This document shows, piece after piece, positions 1 to 7,352 of a DNA stretch of 50,792 nt; position 1 is the first letter of the stretch; every line of letters starts with the position of its first letter. Below the pieces are notes generated by a model. It ran no database searches. It saw only the letters and a program-made list of their open reading frames with translations, and had not been told where the DNA came from. The position numbers were made by a program, and so were the translations under genes. The DNA is from Lutibacter sp. GTDB lineage: Bacteria > Bacteroidota > Bacteroidia > Flavobacteriales > Flavobacteriaceae. Where the stretch lies: contig JAUYUA010000102.1 of the NCBI GenBank assembly GCA_030694935.1, positions 1 through 50,792 of the forward strand, written 5' to 3'.

Positions 1-1
1 G

Positions 2-79
2 TTCGCTGAGAATCGCATAAAATATTTTTTATTGAGGATTGTGCAGAATATCGCAAAGAATAAAAATGCTTTCAAATAA
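2..79 (+). CDS. Possible C-terminal end of a gene cut by the window edge
   Basis: An open frame runs from the left edge to a TAA at 77-79 and would encode 25 residues (FAENRIKYFLLRIVQ, then a Lys/Asn-rich tail). It has a protein-like composition, but it is too short to assign to a family. It could be the end of a gene lying mostly outside the window or chance open sequence. The base before the frame is outside view, so no start can be discussed. Confidence 0.25.
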   Translation, partial: FAENRIKYFLLRIVQNIAKNKNAFK

Positions 80-110
80 AACTTCAAGTAAAAAGCCGTA
101 ATTACTTTTA

Positions 111-200
111 ACATAATTGCTAACGATATAGACCTAAAGGCTCTATATCTGCAATTATGTGTAAATAGCCTGAAAAACGGCTATACAGTAATTACTGTAT
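111..200. repeat. Cluster of three consecutive palindromes (structured non-coding DNA)
   Basis: Three dyads follow each other. First, a long hairpin at 111-160: ACATAATTGC pairs with GCAATTATGT (10 bp), then after a small internal loop GATATAGA pairs with TCTATATC (8 bp), capped by CC-TAAA-GG. Second, ATAGCC/GGCTAT at 165-184. Third, a perfect 18-bp palindrome ATACAGTAATTACTGTAT at 183-200. No T-run follows the large hairpin on either strand, so it does not look like an ordinary terminator. No reading frame uses this stretch. Confidence 0.6.
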
Positions 201-265
201 ATTTGTATTATAATTTATATTATGTTAAATAGAATATTTGAATATATCAAAACTCACTCCTTATA

Positions 266-865
266 CTATACCTTTTGAAGAACCAAAGTTGTCATTGCTC
301 GTTGACCATGTACAATTGTTGTCTTTACGTGTTCCCTCCATTCAAAACGATTATCAGCTTTTAATTTTTCAAGAATTTCACGTGTTAATAAAAACCTCGT
401 TGAACCATCAGGCAAATTAAAAATGCCATCGCCCAAATGTTGTACCTCATTTTCAATTCCAATATTAGATGCAGTTCGTATCAATAGACTTCCATGAGGT
501 TTTAATATTCTGAGTAATTCATTAAACATCTTTAAATAATGATCTAAATCATAAGCGAAATGCAATACGGCAATGCAAACCAAATGGTCAAAGCTGTTTG
601 ATTCATAAGGCATTTGTTCTACAAAAGCTTCGATAAAATTATTTTTTTGCTGTGGATAAGAATCCTTACAGTGCTGCAGTCTTTTCAGATCAATCTCGGT
701 TCCGTGAATTTCAAAACCAATTTCATAAAACCATTTTAGATTTCTGCCATTACCACAACCGGCATCTAAAATTTTGTCTCCAGGCTGATAGCAATCTTTT
801 AAAATCTGATCTAAAATATAAATATCAACTCCATTGATACTATTCTTTAGTGTTTCAATGTTCAT
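266..865 (-). CDS. Class I SAM-dependent methyltransferase (Methyltransf_11/25 type)
   Basis: This 199-residue protein has the Rossmann-fold methyltransferase signature: motif I DAGCGNGRN at residues 34-42, an acidic residue at the end of strand 2 (HGTEID) that would hold the SAM ribose, and a motif IV-like region (SFDHLVCIAVLHFA). The family transfers methyl groups from S-adenosylmethionine to small molecules or other acceptors; the substrate cannot be read from sequence. It is a single cytosolic domain with no signal peptide. It is transcribed away from the exporter remnant at 907, with only about 40 bp between the two starts. The start ATG at 863-865 gives a full-length domain. The family is well supported; the acceptor is unknown. 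Confidence 0.85.
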   Translation of the reverse strand: MNIETLKNSINGVDIYILDQILKDCYQPGDKILDAGCGNGRNLKWFYEIGFEIHGTEIDLKRLQHCKDSYPQQKNNFIEAFVEQMPYESNSFDHLVCIAVLHFAYDLDHYLKMFNELLRILKPHGSLLIRTASNIGIENEVQHLGDGIFNLPDGSTRFLLTREILEKLKADNRFEWREHVKTTIVHGQRAMTTLVLQKV

Positions 866-906
866 AAATATGCTTTTATTTAATGCAAATTACAAATTCT
901 TATTGA

Positions 907-1446
907 ATGATCACTTTTTACAATGACAAATGTGCTTTACCCAAAACACAATACTTAAAAGAACAATTTCCGCTAATTTTTGCAGGCTTATCCATCGCAA
1001 TTGGTTCTGCCACTTTTTTAAATGCCTCGCTAGTTTTAAAATATGGCATGGAAAAAATGGTAACCGCAGCTTTGATTTCCTTTTTTAGTGTTTCGTTACT
1101 TTATATTGTTTTATTTCTGGAAACGGCCAACCCCAGCATTGGTATTTTGCTGACTTTCTTCGGATTGCAATTTTTTGCCATCGGATTTTTATTTGGAAAT
1201 TTAAGGGCCTTGGCAATGGAACCCATCGGACATATTGCTGGGATTGGCGCTGCAATTACAGGTTTTCTGTCGACCATGATGGCAGTTCCCATCAGTACTT
1301 TGATAGGAAAATATGTTACAGCCACTGCCCTACCGTTGTTTATCGGATTTCTGATTTGCAGCACCATGGCGTTGTTGATACTTGTTTATTTAAAAGTGTC
1401 TGGAAATCCGCAAATCATTAAAAAAATAAGTATTAAGTCAATTTAA
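907..1446 (+). pseudogene. C-terminal remnant of a Bcr/CflA-family MFS drug exporter
   Basis: The 179-residue frame matches only the last part of a Bcr/CflA (DHA1) drug/H+ antiporter, a family usually close to 400 residues with 12 membrane spans. From KEQFPLIFAG (about residue 19) it follows the family through roughly five hydrophobic helices, including GHIAGIGAAITGFLSTM, the segment that in this family precedes helix 11. The first 18 residues do not resemble the family, and the upstream DNA is occupied by the divergent methyltransferase, so the N-terminal six to seven helices are absent rather than frameshifted. This looks like a deletion or rearrangement product. An expressed half-transporter cannot be excluded, but the frame is uninterrupted only downstream of the break. 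Confidence 0.75.
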
Positions 1447-1461
1447 TGTTTTTTAACATTA

Positions 1462-1630
1462 TTGTCCGATTAAATATCGCAAAACTTACAGGTCGCCCCT
1501 AAGGGGCTTTAAATATTGAATTTTTCTATTTTTCTACAAACATTTCGCTCCTATGGAGCTTTTTTAGTCCCAGAGGGACGACCTGTCTGTAGAAAAATAG
1601 ATTTTTAAAAAAACAAGCCCCAGCGGGGCG
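1462..1630. repeat. REP-like repeat with four CC-nnn-GG hairpins
   Basis: Between the exporter remnant and trxA lie four short hairpins with the same shape but different stems: GCCCC-TAA-GGGGC (1495-1507), GCTCC-TAT-GGAGC (1547-1559), GTCCC-AGA-GGGAC (1567-1579) and GCCCC-AGC-GGGGC (1617-1629). The second and third are enclosed by a perfect 13-bp stem, CTATTTTTCTACA (1526-1538) with TGTAGAAAAATAG (1588-1600). The left border, 1462-1499, recurs inverted at 35653-35690 with one mismatch in 38 bases, and a related copy with the same order of boxes is at 39084-39212. This fits a dispersed non-autonomous element. Confidence 0.75.
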
Positions 1631-1785
1631 AACTGTTTGTTAAGTCCCATTTAGATTGAGATTTATTAAATGTAATGAATTTTTATCTGACAACATTGAT
1701 TATTAAAGATGAAATAAACTTTTTGATTAATTTGTTCGTTAATTATTGGTGTTTTTGTAACTTTAAGCAGCGTTAAAAAAACAAT

Positions 1786-2082
1786 ATGAAAAAATCATTC
1801 AACGACATCATAAATCAGAATGTTCCTGTTTTAATTGATTTTTACGCAGATTGGTGCGGACCTTGTAAAAGTATGGCGCCAATTTTAAAACAATTAAAAG
1901 CGGAACTAAAAGATTCGATAAGCATTATAAAAATAAATGTGGATACCAATCCGGCATTGGCAGCGGAATATCAAGTACGTGGAGTTCCTACTTTTATGGT
2001 TTTTAAACAAGGAAAACAAATTTGGAGACAATCAGGCATGCAATCTGTTTCTCAATTAAAACAGGCAATTTCTTCAAAATAG
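1786..2082 (+). CDS. trxA: Thioredoxin
   Basis: This 98-residue single-domain thioredoxin carries the redox motif WCGPCK at residues 23-28 and the cis-proline loop RGVPT (Pro68). It reduces protein disulfides in the cytosol, taking electrons from thioredoxin reductase, which is not in this window. There is no signal peptide, and the length is slightly under the usual 105 residues because both termini are short. The ATG at 1786 follows an A-rich stretch. The gene stands alone on the plus strand after a repeat-rich spacer and converges with the CPXCG gene, leaving 2 bp between the stops. The assignment as a thioredoxin-fold reductase is firm; the symbol trxA is by family only. Confidence 0.9.
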   Translation: MKKSFNDIINQNVPVLIDFYADWCGPCKSMAPILKQLKAELKDSISIIKINVDTNPALAAEYQVRGVPTFMVFKQGKQIWRQSGMQSVSQLKQAISSK

Positions 2083-2084
2083 AT

Positions 2085-2270
2085 TTACTGTTCCTCTTCA
2101 CTTTTAATATGTAAAGCAATTAACTCACCGTTTTCAAATATGGGATTTATTTCGATCGGATTGCAACAGATCTCACAATCTTCAATATAAGTTTGGTTTC
2201 TTACGGAAGTATCCAAAAGCATCGAAATTTCTTCCCAACAATACGGACACTGAAAAAAATGTTCTTCCAT
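2085..2270 (-). CDS. CPXCG motif-containing cysteine-rich protein
   Basis: The 61-residue protein contains a CPYC motif at residues 8-11 and a second cysteine cluster, DCEICC, at residues 32-36. This is the arrangement of the small Cys-rich CPXCG family, whose cysteines probably bind one zinc as a treble-clef or ribbon. The molecular role of the family is not established. It is cytosolic, without a membrane segment. It lies 17 bp upstream of the TauE/SafE exporter gene's end on the same strand, so it is transcribed before nothing obvious and reads toward trxA. The family call rests on cysteine spacing and length. Confidence 0.8.
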   Translation of the reverse strand: MEEHFFQCPYCWEEISMLLDTSVRNQTYIEDCEICCNPIEINPIFENGELIALHIKSEEEQ

Positions 2271-2287
2271 AATATGATCTTTTAAAA

Positions 2288-3055
2288 TTATCTAAAAAAT
2301 ATTAACAAAGCGCCTATCGCGGTTACCACCATAATAAATTTGCGGTAAACCTCATTGTTTAACAATTTAACCAGCGCCACGCCGCTAATAAATCCTGTGA
2401 TTATTGCGGGAATCAGGAATACATTCAGCAAAAGACTCTCCGATGTTACCGTTTTCCAAACAAAAATATGAAAAGGCAATTTAAATACGTTAATAATCAA
2501 AAACAGCCAGGCTGCAGTACCTATAAATTGATTTTTTGGCAAACGAACCGCTAAAAAATAAATATCCGCAAAAGAACCTGCCAGGTTTCCAATCATGCTA
2601 GTAATTCCCGATAAAAGTCCCATACTGCTGGCAAAAAACCAGTGTTTTGGAATTGCCATATTCTTTTTTTGATCCATCCAAACCATCATAATCACCGTCA
2701 AAATAATGAAAATAGCCATGATTTGTTTGAATAATTTTTCGGAAATATCGTTACCAAACCACACGCCTATCAATACGCCCAAAACCATTGTGGGCAATAT
2801 TTTCAACAAAAACTTCCATTGCGTATGGCGGTTATAGTAAAAAACAGCCAAAATATCGGCAACCACCATAATTGGAATTAAAATTCCAGTAGAAGCTTTT
2901 CCGCCAAAAATTATAGCCATTAAAGTAACAATTAAAACCCCAAGCCCTTTTATTCCCGCTTTTCCCATGCCAAGAATAAAGGATGCCAAAAATGCCAAAC
3001 TCCAGTTTAACCACGATAATTGAAATTGTGTTACACTATCAACAAAGCCTTGCAT
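2288..3055 (-). CDS. TauE/SafE-family sulfite/anion exporter (membrane permease)
   Basis: This 255-residue protein has about eight hydrophobic helices and the family's small-residue-rich repeats, for example LGMGKAGIKGLGV near residues 29-41 and GLLSGITSMIGNLAGSF near residues 145-161. These glycine-rich segments occur at equivalent places in the two halves and are typical of the TauE/SafE fold. Members export sulfite, sulfoacetate or other organosulfur anions across the inner membrane, but many are of unknown substrate. The length is typical for the family. The gene precedes the CPXCG gene on the same strand, with 17 bp between them. The ATG at 3055 is preceded by TAAAATTTG, close to a Bacteroidota -7 box and only a few bases away. 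Confidence 0.85.
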   Translation of the reverse strand: MQGFVDSVTQFQLSWLNWSLAFLASFILGMGKAGIKGLGVLIVTLMAIIFGGKASTGILIPIMVVADILAVFYYNRHTQWKFLLKILPTMVLGVLIGVWFGNDISEKLFKQIMAIFIILTVIMMVWMDQKKNMAIPKHWFFASSMGLLSGITSMIGNLAGSFADIYFLAVRLPKNQFIGTAAWLFLIINVFKLPFHIFVWKTVTSESLLLNVFLIPAIITGFISGVALVKLLNNEVYRKFIMVVTAIGALLIFFR

Positions 3056-3084
3056 TTCTTCAAATTTTAGGGCTGTAAGTTAGG

Positions 3085-3440
3085 TATAATTGTGTATTTG
3101 TTTAATTGTTTATTCGTGAATTTGTTGAAAAGTAGAAAGTTTGTTTAACTGTTTAATCGTTGAACTGTTTAATTGGCATATTGGCTAATTATATAATCAT
3201 TGAACTGTTTACCCGCCTGTCTGGCCGGCAGGACTGTGTAATCGTTTATTCGTTTAGGCTTTTCAACCATCATACTTTTCTATTGATTTGTCCTTATTTC
3301 GAACTATTGTCTCTTGTCTCTTCTCCCTATTCTATTTTCTTTAATCAGTAAATTGTTTAATTGTCATATTACTGGTTACTGAAAACCAAAGTTATAACTT
3401 TTGTCTCTATTCTCTATTCTCTTTTCTTTAATCGGTATTT
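3085..3440. repeat. Degenerate GTTTAATTG/GTTTATTCG low-complexity spacer
   Basis: The spacer upstream of the exporter gene holds no credible gene. It is made of many imperfect copies of a roughly 9-base word (TTGTTTAATTG, TTTATTCGT, TGTTTAATCG) interrupted by one GC-rich island, CCTGTCTGGCCGGCAGG, at about 3213-3229. The same word recurs at 14641-14690. The GC-rich island belongs to the CCTGCC...GGCAGG palindromes described at 43975 and 48321. Confidence 0.55.
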
Positions 3441-3447
3441 CCTAAAC

Positions 3448-3482
3448 AAAAAAAAACCGAAACAGTGCGTTTCGGGTTTTTA
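3448..3482 (-). terminator. Intrinsic terminator of the OmpA lipoprotein gene
   Basis: On the minus strand CCGAAA, a 7-base loop and TTTCGG are followed by a run of nine T residues (plus-strand A-run at 3448-3456). It lies 17 bases beyond the OmpA gene stop, the expected place and direction. Confidence 0.85.
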
Positions 3483-3498
3483 AGAATTTGAGGTTATA

Positions 3499-4209
3499 TT
3501 AGTTTTCGCCAGCTTCTTTTCTGGCGTCTTCTTTCATTTTTTCATTTGGAACAATAGCCACATTTACCCTACGGTTTTTGGCGCGACCTACAACTGTGCT
3601 GTTGTCAGCAATTGGTTGATCTTCTCCAAACCAAGTGGTTGTAAAACGTGATGCACTCAATCCTTTATTTTGAACAAAATAATTGGTTACGGCATAAGCT
3701 CTTTTTTCAGAAAGCGTCATATTGTATGCCGCTGATCCACTGCTGTCAGTATGTCCAACCACCAATACATTTGTATCAGGATATTCTTTTAAAATATTTG
3801 CCAATTTTGTAAGTAATTCTGCTGAAGATGCAGTGATGTTGTATAAATTGGTATCAAAATGAACACCGCTGTTTTCATCAAATGTCACCAAAATACCATC
3901 TTCAATACGTTCAACTTTAGCTCCAGGAATTTCTTCCTCAATTTTTTGGGCTTGTTTATCCATTTTATTTCCAATAAGCACACCTGCAGTTCCGCCAACA
4001 ACACCACCAATCACAGCGCCTATTTCTCCTTTTCCGCCTTTACCAGCATTGTTTCCAATAATAGCGCCTAAAATAGCGCCACCAGCGGTTCCAATAACGG
4101 CACCTTTTTGTGCGTTATTTGCATTTTTAGTTGCTTCACAACTGCTTAAACCGGCCACAAGAATGACCGTTAAAACCGCTAAAGATATTTTTCTTAAGAG
4201 TGTTTTCAT
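3499..4209 (-). CDS. OmpA-family lipoprotein with glycine-zipper segment
   Basis: The 236-residue precursor begins with a lipoprotein signal peptide ending in LSSC (Cys24). Residues about 35-82 form a glycine zipper (GAVIGTAGGAILGAIIG, then GAVIGGVVGG), a membrane-associating motif. Residues about 140-226 form an OmpA C-terminal domain with the peptidoglycan-binding signatures GHTDSSGS and GRAKNRRVNV. The protein should sit in the outer membrane and clamp it to the cell wall. It follows the lipocalin-like gene with a TAATG stop/start overlap, so the two are cotranscribed and probably translationally coupled. A strong terminator follows. The domain calls are clear; a specific function beyond envelope anchoring is inference. 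Confidence 0.9.
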   Translation of the reverse strand: MKTLLRKISLAVLTVILVAGLSSCEATKNANNAQKGAVIGTAGGAILGAIIGNNAGKGGKGEIGAVIGGVVGGTAGVLIGNKMDKQAQKIEEEIPGAKVERIEDGILVTFDENSGVHFDTNLYNITASSAELLTKLANILKEYPDTNVLVVGHTDSSGSAAYNMTLSEKRAYAVTNYFVQNKGLSASRFTTTWFGEDQPIADNSTVVGRAKNRRVNVAIVPNEKMKEDARKEAGEN

Positions 4210-4691
4210 TATTCGTTTATTTTATTAAAGTTCATATAAATTATAAAGGGTTTACCTTCTAATGAAACGGTTTGTTCCCATCTCATAGTAGTTTCTGTCA
4301 ATTGTGCCAACTGAAGTCTGAAACCAGAATCATCTGCCGATCTTTGTCTTGCATCTGTTGGTTTCAATAAGAAATCATAAAGTCCTGTGTCTTTATCCGT
4401 TTGCTGAATGGTAAAAGTGAAATAACGATCTCCGGTTGGTACACAATGTGTGTCGGTAATGGTGTATGTTCCTGTATTGTTGTTAGGAATAAAACGCCAT
4501 TTGCTTCCTATAAAACAATCTTTAGAAGCATCATTCAACAAGGTTACGTCAAATGTTCCAGGCTCACTGTAAGTAATTTGGTCTAAAGACCAGTATCCTT
4601 TAATTACTTTTTTGGACTGGATAACTGTTTTTGGAGTTCCACAAGAAATAACCATGGAAGCTAAAAGTACAAATACTATTATTTTTTTCAT
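4209..4691 (-). CDS. Lipocalin-like lipoprotein
   Basis: This 160-residue precursor has a lipoprotein signal peptide with the lipobox VISC (Cys17). The mature part begins with KVIKGYWSLDQITY, which fits the opening strand of the small lipocalin-like families (Lipocalin_4/5 type) found in Bacteroidota, and then shows alternating strand-like patterns and GSKWRFIPNNNTGTYTI. Such proteins are thought to bind small hydrophobic ligands in the outer membrane, but no ligand is known. Its stop overlaps the OmpA-family start by one base. No clear -7 box is seen upstream, although a GCAAATTTGC palindrome lies near 4722. The lipoprotein call is firm; the lipocalin call is probable. Confidence 0.75.
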   Translation of the reverse strand: MKKIIVFVLLASMVISCGTPKTVIQSKKVIKGYWSLDQITYSEPGTFDVTLLNDASKDCFIGSKWRFIPNNNTGTYTITDTHCVPTGDRYFTFTIQQTDKDTGLYDFLLKPTDARQRSADDSGFRLQLAQLTETTMRWEQTVSLEGKPFIIYMNFNKINE

Positions 4692-4895
4692 TTTATTATT
4701 GTTTTAATGTTGAAATTATATACTGCAAATTTGCGAAATAATACATCTTATAAAGTTACATATTTTTTTAAATTAGTTACAAAATTCACACGTTAGAAAT
4801 GCTAAAGATGTGTTAAAACTATTGAAATTAGGGACTCCTAAACAGCATTATTCGCTTAATTATTAGGGCAAAGCAGCAATTCTTATTTAATTTTT

Positions 4896-4992
4896 AGGGC
4901 GTTACCGCAAGGGTCGCGCCTTTCGCTGCAAACTTTTTTGCTTCGCATAAAAGGCGAAGCAAAAAAGGATTTCCGCTGCAGTCCCTAACGCA
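4896..4992. repeat. Dispersed intergenic repeat with a 13-bp hairpin
   Basis: A compact unit starts GGGCGTTACCGCAAGGGTCG and ends GTCCCTAACGC. Its centre is a perfect hairpin: TTTTTTGCTTCGC (4934-4946) pairs with GCGAAGCAAAAAA (4954-4966). A diverged relative at 43995-44063 keeps the words GTCGCGC, TTTCGCTTCAATC and ATTTCCGCTTCAATCCCTAA in the same order. The rest of the 4692-5091 spacer shows no gene. Confidence 0.65.
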
Positions 4993-5115
4993 GTTTGCAA
5001 TCCAAATAAAAATTAATCTTACCGCAGCTTTTATAAATGCTTTATGATCAATACAAAGCTTTATGAAGTAGATTATTGAGGAATAAACTTTATGCCCAAA
5101 CCACTGCCATTAGCT

Positions 5116-5123
5116 TATATTTG
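5116..5123 (+). promoter_or_regulatory. Bacteroidota -7 box of truC, close to its start codon
   Basis: TATATTTG fits TAnnTTTG exactly and ends four bases before the ATG at 5128. Transcription from it would begin at or next to the start codon, giving a leaderless message. No good TTG is seen at -33. Confidence 0.5.
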
Positions 5124-5127
5124 CCAA

Positions 5128-5823
5128 ATGGAAATTGAAATTCTTTTTGAAGACCAACATATTATCGTTGTAAACAAACCCAACAATGTGCTTATCCACA
5201 ATTCTTATTATGCTCGTAACATAAAAGACGAAACGTTGTTAGATTTGCTTTTTGCACAATTAGGCTGTCATTTTTATCCGGTTCACAGATTAGATAGAAA
5301 AACATCGGGTGTACTAATTTTAGCAAAACAAAAAGAAAATGTTGCTGTTTTTCAGGAGTTGTTTAATGCCAACCAAATTCAAAAAACTTATTTTGGCATT
5401 GTGCGCGGATTTGTTGCTTTGAAACAAGTTATAGATTCTCCCGTTAAAAATCCTGACACCAAAGTCTATAAAGATGCAGAAACATTTTGTGTACCCATTT
5501 GCACCAAGCTTCTTGAAATTCCCGTAATTCCTTATGAAAACTCACGTTATAGCCTTGTAAAATTAATACCTGCAACAGGAAGAATGCACCAACTTCGAAT
5601 ACATTTAAATAAAATTAGCCACCCAATTGTGGGTGACTATAAATATGGAGATCGGTTTCACAACAGAATGTTTGAACAAGAACTTGACTGTAAAAATTTA
5701 TTCTTGCACGCCTATTCACTTCATTTTACGCAACCTATAACCCAAGAGAGGATTGAATTAAACGCTTCTTTTCCGGCTGACTGGATAAAAATTTTTAAAC
5801 TATTTAATTGGGATCTTAATTAA
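5128..5823 (+). CDS. truC: tRNA pseudouridine(65) synthase TruC (RluA family)
   Basis: This 231-residue protein would isomerise uridine 65 of tRNAs to pseudouridine. It has the RluA-family catalytic motif HRLDRKTSG (Asp56), NKPNNVLIH near the N terminus as in TruC, and ATGRMHQLRIHL with HPIVGDYKYG near the C terminus. Order and length fit E. coli TruC better than RluA, RluC or RluD, because there is no S4 domain. The frame could open at an ATG at 5092, but that would place the -7 box TATATTTG inside the gene; starting at 5128 gives the family's usual N terminus. Its stop codon lies inside the terminal repeat of the following MITE-like element. Confidence 0.85.
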   Translation: MEIEILFEDQHIIVVNKPNNVLIHNSYYARNIKDETLLDLLFAQLGCHFYPVHRLDRKTSGVLILAKQKENVAVFQELFNANQIQKTYFGIVRGFVALKQVIDSPVKNPDTKVYKDAETFCVPICTKLLEIPVIPYENSRYSLVKLIPATGRMHQLRIHLNKISHPIVGDYKYGDRFHNRMFEQELDCKNLFLHAYSLHFTQPITQERIELNASFPADWIKIFKLFNWDLN

Positions 5824-6313
5824 TAAACCGTTTTCAATTTTAAATTCTTATACTTCCTCTTTTATGTTTTTCATAAAAATTTAATGCAATCTATTTGAGT
5901 ACAATTCATATCCCAATAATAATAACCACATAAACAGCAAAAAACAGTATAAAAAAACTTTACCAAATTTATATAGCGAATTTAATCTCCTCTAACATTT
6001 TCATATAACATTTTTAAAATTAACTACACAAAACTTCAAAGAACTTAAAAAATTGAAAACGGAATAATTTAAAAAAGGAACCGTTTTCACTTTTTGGTTC
6101 TTGCACTTTTGCTGTTTCAAAATTTTCTGTAAACACAATAAAATCAGTATACATTTCACCCAAATAAAATAACGCTTTTTTAAAATGTGTTTTCATAAAT
6201 TAATAACGCTTCACAATATTTAATTGTCACGCCCACAACGTATTACAAAGTGATTTGTTTTTAATTCAGTGTAAAAAATTTCAAAGAACCAAAAGTTGAA
6301 AACGGTTTATTAA
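5820..6313. mobile_element. MITE-like element with 18-bp perfect terminal inverted repeats
   Basis: TTAATAAACCGTTTTCAA at 5820-5837 is repeated exactly, inverted, at 6296-6313. Between them lie two further internal ends: 6034-6069 (TTCAAAGAAC ... TTGAAAACGG) and 6079-6102 (AACCGTTTTCACTTTTTGG), the latter an inverted copy of 6284-6307 with 22 of 24 matches. The whole can be read as two tandem units, each with inverted ends, in about 494 bp. No reading frame of note lies inside, so it would need a transposase in trans. The left end includes the TAA stop of truC. I see no target duplication. Confidence 0.6.
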
Positions 6314-6333
6314 GCATTTGAACAGTTGTTGCC

Positions 6334-6786
6334 TTATTTCGAAAGTAATTTTTTTTCTTTTTCGATTCTCATAATTAACAACACCAATTCAAATACCTGT
6401 TCTTTAATATATTTAAAGTTTTCAATATAATTTTTAACTTCCACTTTTAGCAGTTTGTGGTTGTCTCTATATTTAGATTCTTTTTTTAATTGAATGTTTT
6501 CCAGCAGCAAGGCCAAATTAATTTTATGTTCTTTAATAGATTCTATTAATTTATTGCCCAATTTAGCTTCATGTTCTATACCGTTCAAAAACATTTTAGC
6601 TTTATCATAATTATGGGTTTCACATAACCCCATAATATGTTCAGTAAGCAATTCCTTTAAAAAATTTTGTTCAATTTTAATAAACTCAATTTCTGAAATC
6701 CATTGTTGGGCTTTGGTATGCAATCGCTCAACACTTATTTCAAAATTTGCTGTTTTTTCATTCTGAGTTAATTGATTTTTGTCCAT
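6334..6786 (-). CDS. Hypothetical helical protein downstream of Hsp20
   Basis: I do not recognise this 150-residue protein. It is rich in Lys, Glu, Leu and Ile, lacks any signal peptide or membrane segment, and is predicted by eye to be almost entirely helical, with heptad-like spacing in the second half (residues about 70-148). It begins 62 bp after the Hsp20 stop on the same strand, with a hairpin between the two, so it may be the second gene of a stress operon that is partly attenuated. The ATG at 6786 is the only sensible start. A role in protein quality control or stress is suggested only by the neighbour. Confidence 0.7.
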   Translation of the reverse strand: MDKNQLTQNEKTANFEISVERLHTKAQQWISEIEFIKIEQNFLKELLTEHIMGLCETHNYDKAKMFLNGIEHEAKLGNKLIESIKEHKINLALLLENIQLKKESKYRDNHKLLKVEVKNYIENFKYIKEQVFELVLLIMRIEKEKKLLSK

Positions 6787-6809
6787 TTTAATATAATTTA
6801 AGTTAAAAT

Positions 6810-6835
6810 ATTAGGGAAGCATTAACCTCCCTAAT
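6810..6835 (-). terminator. Weak terminator or attenuator between hsp20 and the next gene
   Basis: ATTAGGGA (6810-6817) pairs with TCCCTAAT (6828-6835) around a 10-base loop, followed on the minus strand by the T-rich but interrupted ATTTTAAC. It could lower readthrough from hsp20 to the downstream gene or stabilise the hsp20 3' end. Confidence 0.5.
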
Positions 6836-6848
6836 TTAATGAATAAAC

Positions 6849-7295
6849 TTAACTTATTTCAATCATTTTTTTCTTTTCAATACTTTTTGCTGCTTCCATT
6901 TTTTCCAAATTGATGGACAAAATCCCATTATCATACTTGGCTTTAATGTTCTTTTTAAGATCTATACTTTTTGGTAAAGTAAAAGTTCTTGTAAATGAAT
7001 TGTGGAAAAACTCCCTTCGAGAATAGTTTTCCTCTTTTTCTTCTTTTTCTTGTTTACTTTCAGCAGAAATTGTTAAAACATCATCAGAAATGGAAACTTC
7101 AAAATCTTTTTTTGTAAATCCAGGAGCAGCAACTTCTATTTGAAAATCAATTTTGTGCTCTTTTACATTGATTGAAGGCATCCAATTTTCTCTGTTTAAT
7201 AAATCTTCAGTCATCATGTTTTCGGTAATGTCTGAAAATTCAGGAAACATTCTTTCCAATATAGGAAGACGGCGGTTAAATTGTACTAATGTCAT
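6849..7295 (-). CDS. Small heat-shock protein, Hsp20/alpha-crystallin family
   Basis: The 148-residue protein is an ATP-independent holdase that keeps unfolding proteins soluble. The alpha-crystallin domain covers roughly residues 40-135, with APGFTKKDFEVSI (57-69) and the conserved closing motif YDNGILSINL (121-130). The C-terminal KKKMIEIS ends in an I-x-I-like motif used for oligomer contacts. The frame is open further upstream, but MTLVQFNRR at 7295 matches the usual start of Bacteroidota Hsp20 proteins, and the longer version would run into the two FNR-like dyads. A helical protein of unknown function follows. Confidence 0.93.
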   Translation of the reverse strand: MTLVQFNRRLPILERMFPEFSDITENMMTEDLLNRENWMPSINVKEHKIDFQIEVAAPGFTKKDFEVSISDDVLTISAESKQEKEEKEENYSRREFFHNSFTRTFTLPKSIDLKKNIKAKYDNGILSINLEKMEAAKSIEKKKMIEIS

Positions 7296-7352
7296 AATCA
7301 AAAATTTTATTGGTTTATAATGCACTAATTTATAATGAAGGCGTTGTTCATA

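Noticed and set aside
6201..6247. Integron attC-like site around CACGCCCACAACG
   Set aside because: There is a small dyad and a GCCC/ACAACG word, but I cannot find proper core sites on both arms with the expected spacing, and there is no integrase or cassette array.
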